Below are positions 7,953-15,394 of a DNA stretch of 39,048 nucleotides, piece by piece; within the stretch, counting starts at the first letter, position 1; every line of letters starts with the position of its first letter. The position numbers and the translations under genes are program-made. The notes under the pieces were generated by a model, which made no database searches, was not told the origin of the DNA, and was given only the letters and a program-made list of their open reading frames with translations. Origin of the DNA: an uncultured Oceanospirillaceae bacterium (lineage in GTDB: Bacteria > Pseudomonadota > Gammaproteobacteria > Pseudomonadales > Balneatricaceae). The stretch is taken from contig CAJXEN010000002.1 of NCBI GenBank assembly GCA_913052465.1, forward strand, positions 1 through 39,048, written 5' to 3'.

Positions 7953-9605
7953 TTACATATTGGGGTAGTTTGGGCCACCAGCACCTTCTGGTACTACCCA
8001 AGTGATATTTTGACTTGGGTCTTTAATATCACAGGTTTTGCAATGTACACAGTTTTGGCCGTTTATTTGGAAGGTTTTTTCACCCTTTTCGTTCTCTAAA
8101 ACCTCGTAAACTCCAGCCGGGCAATACCTTTGTGCTGGTTCGTCCCACATGCTCAAATTAATACCTAAGGGCAGGCTTGAATCTTTTAAAGTAAGATGGC
8201 ACGGTTGATTTTCTTCATGGTTGGTGCCAGAAATAAATACTGATGACAACTTATCAAAACTAATTAACCCATCAGGTTTAGGGTACTCAATTTTAGGCAT
8301 CTGTGCTGCAGGTTTAAGCTGAGCATGGTCAGGAATATTGTCTTTTAAGCTAACGGGCAATTTGCCACCAAAAATGTTTTGGTCAACCCAGTTGAAAGCA
8401 CCACCTAGCCACATGCCAAACTTATGCATTGCCGCACCAAAGTTACGTGCTTTATAAAGTTCTTCATGTAACCAAGACTGCTTAAATTTTTGGCCATAAG
8501 CTAATAAGTCTTGTTTACCTTCATCGCCATTAGTCAGCGCTTCAAATAATGTTTCAGCGGCTAACATGCCAGACTTCATAGCAGTATGACTACCTTTAAT
8601 CTTGGCAAAGTTCATAGTGCCAGCATCACACCCGATTAACAAAGCACCAGGCAAGCTCATTTTAGGCAAAGCAAAAAGACCACCTTTTTCCACTGCACGA
8701 GCACCGTAAGAAACCCTAGAACCTCCTTCTAAATGCTGCTTAAGCACTGGATGATGCTTGAGGCGCTGAAACTCATCAAACGGGCTTAAATGGGGATTGT
8801 CGTAGCTTAAGTCAATAATAAGGCCAACGGTGACCTGGTTGTTATCTCCGTGATAAAGGAAAAAACCACCATTAGCCCCTTTGGTTAGTGGCCAACCAGA
8901 TCCATGAACCACTAAACCCGGCTGGTGTTTAGCTGGATCAATATCCCACAGTTCTTTAATGCCAATGCCATAGTGTTGGCTTGTAGTGCCTGCATCAAGG
9001 TTAAACTTTTCGATCAGTTGTTTACCTAGGTGGCCACGACAGCCTTCAGAGAAAACAGTATATTTTGCGTGTAACTCCATGCCTTGCATGTAGCTGTCTT
9101 TTTGCTCACCCGCTTCACTTACACCCATATCACCTGTGGCAATACCTTTAACACTGCCATCTTCGTGGTAGAGTATTTCAGACGCAGCAAAACCTGGAAA
9201 TATTTCGGCACCTAAGTTTTCAGCTTGTTCTGCCAACCAACGACACACATTGCCTAAGCTGACAATGTAGTTGCCTTCATTGTGCATTGGTTTTGGGATA
9301 GCAAAGTTAGGTAACGTAATGCCACCACTTGCACTGGTGAGAATGTGCATCTCGTCTTTGGCGACAGACGTCGTTACAGGGGCCCCCATAGATTGCCAAT
9401 CAGGAAAGAGTTCGTCTAGGGCAGTAGGTTCTAAAATAGCGCCAGACAATATATGTGCGCCCACTTCAGACCCTTTTTCAACCACACAAACAGTTAACTC
9501 TTGCTCTTTTTGTTGTGCTAGTTGTAGTAGTTTGCATGCGGTGGCTAGACCAGATGGGCCAGCACCAACGATAACAACATCAAATTCCATTGATTCACGT
9601 TCCAC
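7953..9605 (-). CDS. electron transfer flavoprotein-ubiquinone oxidoreductase
   Basis: Membrane-associated flavoprotein that passes electrons from ETF, reduced by acyl-CoA and other dehydrogenases, to ubiquinone. The 550-residue protein has the FAD motif GAGPSG at 14-19 and FSEGCRGHLGKQL. The C-terminal 4Fe-4S site is formed by the cysteine of RYCPAGVYE and the NCVHCKTC cluster, with the family ending GGPNYPNM. I keep the GTG start because AGAGGA lies about 8 bases before it; the in-frame ATG five codons later lacks a good site. The etfAB genes are not in the window. The leader contains a terminator-like hairpin at 9637-9667. Confidence 0.96.
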   Translation of the reverse strand: MERESMEFDVVIVGAGPSGLATACKLLQLAQQKEQELTVCVVEKGSEVGAHILSGAILEPTALDELFPDWQSMGAPVTTSVAKDEMHILTSASGGITLPNFAIPKPMHNEGNYIVSLGNVCRWLAEQAENLGAEIFPGFAASEILYHEDGSVKGIATGDMGVSEAGEQKDSYMQGMELHAKYTVFSEGCRGHLGKQLIEKFNLDAGTTSQHYGIGIKELWDIDPAKHQPGLVVHGSGWPLTKGANGGFFLYHGDNNQVTVGLIIDLSYDNPHLSPFDEFQRLKHHPVLKQHLEGGSRVSYGARAVEKGGLFALPKMSLPGALLIGCDAGTMNFAKIKGSHTAMKSGMLAAETLFEALTNGDEGKQDLLAYGQKFKQSWLHEELYKARNFGAAMHKFGMWLGGAFNWVDQNIFGGKLPVSLKDNIPDHAQLKPAAQMPKIEYPKPDGLISFDKLSSVFISGTNHEENQPCHLTLKDSSLPLGINLSMWDEPAQRYCPAGVYEVLENEKGEKTFQINGQNCVHCKTCDIKDPSQNITWVVPEGAGGPNYPNM

Positions 9606-9636
9606 TGCATATCCTCTTATTTAGTCTTTAGGGTGT

Positions 9637-9667
9637 AAAAAGCCACTTTAGCGTCTACAAAAGTGGC
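9637..9667 (-). terminator. terminator-like hairpin in the ETF-QO leader
   Basis: On the minus strand GCCACTTT, a 10-base loop and AAAGTGGC form a perfect 8-bp stem followed at once by five Ts (AAAAA at 9637-9641 on plus). It lies 32 bases before the ETF-QO start codon and on its sense strand. It could be an attenuator in the leader, or could stop antisense read-through from hpf. Confidence 0.6.
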
Positions 9668-9815
9668 CTACTGTTCATATACCGACTTATATTGGCTCTT
9701 CTTATACAGAGTTTCAATCAATACCGTATAGTCTCAGGGCTTAATCGCTGAAAATGTCCACTTTTCCCTAATGTTTGTTAAACTATTGGCCCCTATACTA
9801 AGCAAAGCCGCTCTA

Positions 9816-10262
9816 ATGCATATAGAAATCACCAGCACCTCCACTCAGAAACAGGTGCAAGATGAGTTACGCCAATTGAACGCAGGCGACCGCATACATT
9901 GCATTGATGTTGGACAGTTTTTGGTGTGTAAAGATTTGTTGGAGACCTGGCGCTGGAGTAACGTGCTATTGTTAATGATAGATGATCAGAAGCAGGTATT
10001 AAAACAGTTTAAATACAAACCTCCAGCCCATGAAGAAGTGCCAAGAGAGCGTTTGCTTAAGGATCAAGAGCAAGTTGTGCACGCGCTAGAGAAGGTATTC
10101 GCTCATTGCCATAAAGTGGGCTTGCAGGTGGTGTCTTTTAGTGATGGTTTGGTGGTGGTACCAAAGGATCTAGCTGAAGATCCTATGGCATTATGTTCGG
10201 CAGCGGCGTTAGGCATTAATGATTATGAAACATACTCCACTTTTGCTGAACATCTAGACTAG
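9816..10262 (+). CDS. hypothetical protein
   Basis: I do not recognise this 148-residue protein (start MHIEITSTS). It has no signal peptide or membrane segment. The N-terminal half reads as a small alpha/beta domain (LNAGDRIHCIDVGQFLVCKD, then VLLLMID), a charged helix follows (about 80-105), and the end is acidic. The frame is open from another ATG at 9771, adding 15 residues, but neither start has a clear ribosome-binding site; a TATACT -10-like box at 9794-9799 lies between them, so I prefer 9816. It runs towards hpf with a 30-base gap. Codon use resembles its neighbours, so it is probably a real native gene. Confidence 0.6.
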   Translation: MHIEITSTSTQKQVQDELRQLNAGDRIHCIDVGQFLVCKDLLETWRWSNVLLLMIDDQKQVLKQFKYKPPAHEEVPRERLLKDQEQVVHALEKVFAHCHKVGLQVVSFSDGLVVVPKDLAEDPMALCSAAALGINDYETYSTFAEHLD

Positions 10263-10292
10263 ATTATATGCTTTATGGCTTTTAACTTTTGA

Positions 10293-10643
10293 TTAGGCCA
10301 CTTCCTCATCCGGCTCCTCTGGAGGTACTCTCATACCCTTATCAATACCTTTACGGATTTGTGTTTTAGATTTCACTTTTTGTAACTGGGTTTCTATCTT
10401 TGAACTCAGCGAATCTATGGCACTAAACATATTATCGCCAGTGGCTTTGGCAAATATTTCTTGGCCAGTATCTAGGTGAAGGGTGGCTTCAGCAAGGTCT
10501 TGGTTACCTTCTTTGTCCATCGTGACTTGGATGTTAGTAATATGATCGAAGTGGCTTTCATTTTTCTGCAGCTTGGCCATAATACGTTCTTTTATGGCAT
10601 CGGTAGCTTTGGTGTCGTGACGAGCAGTAATGTTCATTTGCAT
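10293..10643 (-). CDS. hpf: ribosome hibernation promoting factor, short form
   Basis: S30AE-domain protein that binds the 30S decoding region in stationary phase and promotes ribosome dimer formation. The 116-residue protein starts MQMNITARHDTKATDAIKER and contains EATLHLDTGQEIFAKA and the DNMFSAIDSL-KIETQLQK pair typical of HPF. There is no C-terminal dimerisation domain, so it is the short form. GAAGGA lies upstream of the ATG, and a TATACT -10 box lies at 10675-10680. It is isolated here, not in the rpoN cluster where hpf is often found. The last 14 residues are acidic (PPEEPDEEVA). Confidence 0.92.
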   Translation of the reverse strand: MQMNITARHDTKATDAIKERIMAKLQKNESHFDHITNIQVTMDKEGNQDLAEATLHLDTGQEIFAKATGDNMFSAIDSLSSKIETQLQKVKSKTQIRKGIDKGMRVPPEEPDEEVA

Positions 10644-10674
10644 AATCGATTCCTTCTTATCGAAAGTTTAAAAA

Positions 10675-10680
10675 AGTATA
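10675..10680 (-). promoter_or_regulatory. -10 box of the hpf promoter
   Basis: TATACT on the minus strand lies 32 bases before the hpf ATG, giving a leader of about 25 bases with GAAGGA (10651-10656). The -35 position (about 10698-10703, AGAGGG on minus) is a poor match, so activation may be needed. The tetranucleotide repeat starts just upstream of it. Confidence 0.45.
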
Positions 10681-10706
10681 TAGAAATAAAGTTTGAGCCC
10701 TCTAAA

Positions 10707-10729
10707 GTTGGTTGGTTGGTTGGTTGGTT
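10707..10729. repeat. GTTG tetranucleotide repeat, 5 copies plus GTT
   Basis: Five exact tandem GTTG units followed by GTT (23 bases) sit between hpf and ubiF, about 64 bases upstream of the hpf start and just beyond its -35 position. Short tetranucleotide tracts can change length by slipped-strand mispairing. Confidence 0.9.
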
Positions 10730-10739
10730 AAGTTCAGTT

Positions 10740-10757
10740 GTTAGTCACATGACTAAC
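10740..10757. promoter_or_regulatory. 18-bp near-perfect palindrome in hpf-ubiF gap
   Basis: GTTAGTCA-CA-TGACTAAC has two perfect 8-bp arms around CA. No T-run follows. Symmetry and length fit a dimeric regulator site. It lies about 100 bases upstream of hpf and 143 bases upstream of ubiF, so either could be the target. I cannot name the regulator. Confidence 0.5.
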
Positions 10758-10899
10758 ATAACTTCGGCTCCAAATAAGAAAGTACTCACGCTGAAGCCTT
10801 GTTTCAATAAACCATAAGTGGACTAGGAAGGGAAGTGCTTTTGTTAAGCAGGAGTAATTAAATTGGGTACTTTAGTGATAAAATTAAAGGCTAATAGAC

Positions 10900-12072
10900 G
10901 TGAAAAGTGATTACGACATTGTTATTTGTGGTGGTGGCATGATTGGTGCTGCATTGGCAACACGACTTGCTCCACACGGATTCTCCATCGCACTAGTAGA
11001 GGCACAAGCCCCTGCTGCTTATGATTTGAGCCAACGCTTTGATTTAAAAGTTTGCGCGTTAAGTCCTAAAAGCGCAGAGGTTATGCAGCAATCTAAAGCC
11101 TGGAGTATTCTTCAAGAAATGCGCCTGTGTCCATACAAGCGTATGCGCGTATGGGAAATGGCAGTGTTTGGAGACTTAACCTTTGATGCTAGCCAAGTTG
11201 GCGTACCAGAACTTGGGCATATCGTTGAAAATAGGTTAGTACAATTAAGCCTTTGGCAGGCTTTGGAGGACAGCGAAAACGTTGACCTAATCTGTCCTGC
11301 TTCTCCACAACAGTTCCACCACGAAGGCTCTACCACCACTATTGACCTGGATACAGGACAAAGTCTATCAGCTCGATTAGTTGTTGGTGCTGACGGTGCT
11401 CAATCTAAGGTGAGGCAGGGTTTTGGCGTTGGGGTTAATCGTGGTCAATATCAGCAAGCTTGCTTAGTTGCTTCAGTGAATACGCAACTGGGCCAGCAAG
11501 ATATTACGTGGCAACGTTTTGTAAGTACTGGCCCACAAGCCTTTTTACCACTGCTTGGGCAGCATGGCTCTGTAGTTTGGTACCACCAAGCTGATCAAGC
11601 AAGGGCCTTGTGTAGCTTATCAAATGAGGACTTGGCGGCTAAAATTATGGCGCAATTCCCACCCCAGCTTGGCCAAATTGAAGTTATAGACAAGGCTTCT
11701 TTTGGTCTACAAAAACAGCACACCCAAAGTTATTGTAAACAGGGTATGGTTTTGATTGGTGATGCAGCCCATGTTATCAACCCATTAGCAGGACAGGGTG
11801 TTAATTTAGGGTTTCAAGATGTTAACTGTTTAGCAAAGGTGCTAACTGATGCTTATAATAATGGCCAAGACTGGTCAGCTACACAGGTTTTAAGACGCTA
11901 TGAAAAGCAGCGTAAATTAGCCAACAGCCTCATGCTCCACAGCATGGATGCATTTCACCATGGTTTCAGCCAAACTAACAGCAAGACTAAATGGCTACGA
12001 AATTTAGCGCTCGCATCTGCTAACCTCCCCGTTATTAAGAAACGAGTGGTTCGATATGCCATGGGGATGTGA
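10900..12072 (+). CDS. ubiF: 3-demethoxyubiquinol 3-hydroxylase (UbiF)
   Basis: FAD-dependent aromatic hydroxylase of the UbiH/UbiF/VisC family, expected to add the C6 hydroxyl late in ubiquinone synthesis. The GGGMIG FAD motif is at 11-16, the DG motif in VVGADGAQSKVR, and the GD motif in LIGDAAHVINPLAGQGVNLG. UbiF rather than UbiH is supported by segments I recognise from E. coli UbiF: MR-CPYKRMRVWE, GHIVENRLVQLSLWQALE, TWQRF-GPQAFLPL, and the C-terminal LRNLALA...KKR-VRYAMGM. The length (390) is also the same. The start is GTG with AAAGG 9 bases upstream. It is apparently transcribed alone. Confidence 0.88.
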   Translation: MKSDYDIVICGGGMIGAALATRLAPHGFSIALVEAQAPAAYDLSQRFDLKVCALSPKSAEVMQQSKAWSILQEMRLCPYKRMRVWEMAVFGDLTFDASQVGVPELGHIVENRLVQLSLWQALEDSENVDLICPASPQQFHHEGSTTTIDLDTGQSLSARLVVGADGAQSKVRQGFGVGVNRGQYQQACLVASVNTQLGQQDITWQRFVSTGPQAFLPLLGQHGSVVWYHQADQARALCSLSNEDLAAKIMAQFPPQLGQIEVIDKASFGLQKQHTQSYCKQGMVLIGDAAHVINPLAGQGVNLGFQDVNCLAKVLTDAYNNGQDWSATQVLRRYEKQRKLANSLMLHSMDAFHHGFSQTNSKTKWLRNLALASANLPVIKKRVVRYAMGM

Positions 12073-12290
12073 TAGGGTAATTTAGCATTTCTGGTAAAGA
12101 GGACTTTTCTAGTCGCGCTTTTCAAATTATACTCGAGGAAGCAACACTAGTATCGCTATAGTTTTGGACAATGCTTTTTCCAAAGTTTGTTGTTAACAGC
12201 CTTACACATAACCAGCATAAGTAACTTTTGACTAATGTTTGTCAACCGATCTCAGGTCTAGAAGTCAATTAATATCTAGGCCTTATATAT

Positions 12291-12319
12291 GCCACAATCG
12301 GCGTCTCACTGATTGTGGC
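12291..12319 (+). promoter_or_regulatory. hairpin just upstream of the M16 peptidase
   Basis: GCCACAATC (12291-12299) and GATTGTGGC (12311-12319) form a perfect 9-bp stem with an 11-base loop, followed by TTTCGTATTTATT. It ends 26 bases before the ATG. A TATATA box at about 12284-12289 would put the transcript start inside the stem. It may be an mRNA 5' structure, an operator or a weak terminator. The rest of the 12073-12290 gap holds no gene that I can see, only a TTTGGA/TCCAAA inverted pair at 12163-12184. Confidence 0.45.
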
Positions 12320-12345
12320 TTTCGTATTTATTAATTGGTAAAAAT

Positions 12346-15285
12346 ATGCCCGCAGCACCACAGTCACATTCTGCATTTCGTTTTTTGCGCCAGCAAACCA
12401 TAGCTTCGTTAAATATTAATATTCAGCAATATGAGCACATTACTACGGGTGCTTTACACCTCCACTTGGCCAGCGAACAAACAGAAAACGTGTTTTTAGT
12501 GGCGTTAAAAACTATGCCACAAGATTCTTCTGGGGTAGCTCATGTATTGGAACATACTGCCCTTTGCGGGAGTGAAAAGTTCCCAGTAAGAGACCCTTTT
12601 TTCATGATGATAAGGCGCTCTTTAAACACTTTTATGAATGCCTTTACTAGCAGCGACTGGACTGCATACCCATTTGCTAGTCAAAACAAAAAGGACTTCA
12701 ATAATCTGTTAGAAGTCTATTTAGACGCGGTGTTTTTTGCCCGCCTTGATGCTTTAGACTTTGCCCAAGAGGGCCATCGTGTAGAGTTTATTGATGACGA
12801 AAACGGTAACCAAAGTCTGACCTATAAAGGCGTGGTGTTTAACGAAATGAAAGGTGCTATGAGTTCGCCAGTAAGTCAGCTCTGGCAGACCTTGACCAAA
12901 TACCTATTTCCAAGTACCACCTATCATTTTAATAGCGGTGGTGAGCCATCAGATATTCCTGACCTTACCCATGAGCAGCTACTCGCGTTTTATAAACGCC
13001 ATTATCACCCATCTAACGCTATTTTCATGACCAGTGGTGATATATCAGCTGAAACTCATCAAAACGCTTTTGAAACCCATGCACTACATCGCTTTTCAGC
13101 ACAGAAAATTGATCTTTTTGTTGCTGATGAAAAACGCTATTTTAGCCCCTTAAAGGTGCAGGAAAGTTACCCTGCAGCGGTGCATGATAAGCAGGCAAAA
13201 AGCCACTTAGTATTGGGTTGGTTGCTTGGTCATAGCACCGACTTGAAGCAACAAATGCAAGCTAATTTACTGGCCAGAGTGTTACTTGACAACAGTGCTT
13301 CCCCTTTGCGCAAAGAGCTAGAAACATGTGGAATTGGTACTGGGCCTTCACAACTGTGTGGGTTAGAAGACTCTAACAAAGAAATGACTTTTGTTTGTGG
13401 CTTAGAGGGTGCCGATGTTGCAGACGCAGATGCTTTTGAAAAGCTAGTACTAAATTGCCTACAAAAAGTCGCAGACGAGGGCGTGGCGCAAAGCGAAATT
13501 GAAGCAGCTTTACACCAGCTTGAACTAGGGCAACGTGAAATTGGTGGTGATGGCTACCCATTCGGTATGCAATTGATTTTGAGTGCACTACCTGCTGCTA
13601 TCCACGGTGGTGATGCATTAACAGCACTTAACTTAGATCCTGTATTGTTACAGCTTGCTGACGACATTAAAGATCGCAACTTTATACCAAGCTTAATACA
13701 AGACTTACTGCTGGGTAATAGCCATCAAGTGCGCTTAACACTAGCACCTGATGAGCAGATGTCAAACCGCAGAGAGGCCGCAGAAAAGCAGCGTCTTAGT
13801 GAAATGCTTAAAGCGATGAACGATGAACAGCGTAAAGTAGTGGTCGAAGAAACGGCAGCACTGTTAGAACGCCAGTCTCAAGAAGATGATGCTGATATTT
13901 TACCTGAAGTCACCAGAGAAGATATTCCCGCTACCCAGTTTATTGCTAGCCCTACAGTGTCTAATAAAGACTTAGGCTGGCAGTTTTATGGTGCAGGAAC
14001 TAACGGCTTAGTGTATCACCAGCTAGTGATCGATTGGCCCACAGTGGATGAAAAAACCTTACCTTACCTTAATTTGATGGCCCAACTAATGACTGAAGTT
14101 GGTATTGGTAAACAAGATTACTTGGCTGTTCAAGCCAAACAGGCTGCTGTCTGTGGTAGCCTTGCAGCGTATTTATCTTATCGCGGCCAAGCCACCGATG
14201 CTGATCAATTAGACGCTTATTTTGTTCTTAGTACCAAAGGGTTAGTTAGCCAACAAGTGGCGATCGTCGATTTACTCAAGCAAACCTTGATGTCTGTGCG
14301 CTTTGATGAAAAGCAGCGCATCAAAGAACTAGTAGGGCAGTTACGATCGCGCCGTCAGCAAAGTGTGGGTCAATCTGGCCATAGTTTTGCTTTAGGTGCA
14401 GCCAGCCGCAATATGAGCTCAGGAGCAAATCTTCAGTACAGTATCAGTGGCTTACAGGGCATTGTTTGGTTACAAAAGCTTGATGATAGCTTGCAAGATG
14501 AGCAACATCTAACTGATTTATGCAACACACTTACAAACCTACAAAAACAGTTATGCCAACAACCTTTACAATTGGCCAGTGTTGCTGATGAGCAGCAACA
14601 AACTCACTTAGAGGCAACGTTTACTAAAGCCTTTGCAGAGCAGGTGGGGCCGTTAAATGGTCGCTTAAATTGGTCTTACGACAAGGCTCATACTAAGGCA
14701 GATTATAAGCCAGTACAGCAGTTATGGACCACTAACACCCAGGTTAATTACTGTGCAAGATCTTTTCCTACCGTATCCAGTGCTCATCCAGATGCTGCTT
14801 CTTTGGTGATACTTGGTGAGGTTTTACGTAATGGATATTTGCACCGCGCAGTGCGTGAACAAGGTGGCGCGTATGGTGGTGGTGCGGGCCAAGACAATAA
14901 TAACGCCTGCTTCCGTTTTTACTCCTACCGCGATCCCCGCAGTGAAGAAACCTTTGCCGATTTTAGTGCTTCGGTGGATTGGGTATTGTCTGATCAGCTA
15001 CTACCAACACATCTTGAAGAAGCCGTGTTAGGTGTTATTGGTAGCTTAGACAAACCAGGTTCGCCTGCAGGTGAAGCCTTACAAGCCTATCAAAATGAGC
15101 TTCATGGGCGTACTTCAAAAATTCGTCAAGCCTTTAGGTTAGCTATATTGGCTGTTGATTTACACTCGTTAAAAACGGTGGCTGAGCGGTACTTGCAACA
15201 CACTCAGCCAGCAGAGGCTGTTGTTGCACCTTCAGAGTTAAGTGAGCACGCTTATTTTAAAGATTTTGACGTTTATAGTGTTTAA
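12346..15285 (+). CDS. M16 zinc metallopeptidase, PreP / presequence-protease type
   Basis: Large insulinase-superfamily peptidase of 979 residues that forms a closed chamber degrading peptides. The inverted zinc motif HxxEH is HVLEH at 66-70, in GVAHVLEHTALCGSEKFPVRDPF, followed by RSLNTFMNAFT-SDWTAYPFAS, the PreP signature. The C-terminal half keeps the RxxGGAYGGG motif (VREQGGAYGGGAGQDNN) that binds the peptide. No signal peptide is seen, so a cytoplasmic place is likely. An in-frame TTG at 12313 would add 11 residues, but it overlaps the leader hairpin, and the ATG at 12346 starts the usual family N-terminus. It appears to be monocistronic, with a strong promoter after it for the next genes. 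Confidence 0.93.
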   Translation: MPAAPQSHSAFRFLRQQTIASLNINIQQYEHITTGALHLHLASEQTENVFLVALKTMPQDSSGVAHVLEHTALCGSEKFPVRDPFFMMIRRSLNTFMNAFTSSDWTAYPFASQNKKDFNNLLEVYLDAVFFARLDALDFAQEGHRVEFIDDENGNQSLTYKGVVFNEMKGAMSSPVSQLWQTLTKYLFPSTTYHFNSGGEPSDIPDLTHEQLLAFYKRHYHPSNAIFMTSGDISAETHQNAFETHALHRFSAQKIDLFVADEKRYFSPLKVQESYPAAVHDKQAKSHLVLGWLLGHSTDLKQQMQANLLARVLLDNSASPLRKELETCGIGTGPSQLCGLEDSNKEMTFVCGLEGADVADADAFEKLVLNCLQKVADEGVAQSEIEAALHQLELGQREIGGDGYPFGMQLILSALPAAIHGGDALTALNLDPVLLQLADDIKDRNFIPSLIQDLLLGNSHQVRLTLAPDEQMSNRREAAEKQRLSEMLKAMNDEQRKVVVEETAALLERQSQEDDADILPEVTREDIPATQFIASPTVSNKDLGWQFYGAGTNGLVYHQLVIDWPTVDEKTLPYLNLMAQLMTEVGIGKQDYLAVQAKQAAVCGSLAAYLSYRGQATDADQLDAYFVLSTKGLVSQQVAIVDLLKQTLMSVRFDEKQRIKELVGQLRSRRQQSVGQSGHSFALGAASRNMSSGANLQYSISGLQGIVWLQKLDDSLQDEQHLTDLCNTLTNLQKQLCQQPLQLASVADEQQQTHLEATFTKAFAEQVGPLNGRLNWSYDKAHTKADYKPVQQLWTTNTQVNYCARSFPTVSSAHPDAASLVILGEVLRNGYLHRAVREQGGAYGGGAGQDNNNACFRFYSYRDPRSEETFADFSASVDWVLSDQLLPTHLEEAVLGVIGSLDKPGSPAGEALQAYQNELHGRTSKIRQAFRLAILAVDLHSLKTVAERYLQHTQPAEAVVAPSELSEHAYFKDFDVYSV

Positions 15286-15332
15286 TGCAGGTGAGCGTTT
15301 TTTGAAAAGCTAACCAATTAGTCAGTTTTTTG

Positions 15333-15360
15333 TTGACGCGCACTATTTTACCGTTACAAT
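15333..15360 (+). promoter_or_regulatory. sigma-70 promoter of the BMP ABC-importer operon
   Basis: TTGACG (15333-15338), a 16-base spacer and TACAAT (15355-15360) make a near-consensus promoter. Transcription would start near 15367. The -10 overlaps the first in-frame ATG (15359), which therefore cannot be the start of the ATPase. A weak CTAA/TTAG hairpin with a T-run at about 15310-15331 may end the peptidase transcript. Confidence 0.75.
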
Positions 15361-15394
15361 GCTATTTAGTATTACTTCTAAATACTGGAAATCT

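Noticed and set aside
9271-9624. 117-codon open frame on plus opposite the ETF-QO N-terminus
   Set aside because: Antisense shadow of a well-conserved flavoprotein domain.
10476-10817. 113-codon open frame on plus across hpf and the GTTG repeat
   Set aside because: Most of it is antisense to hpf and the rest is repeat-encoded (VGWLVGWL).
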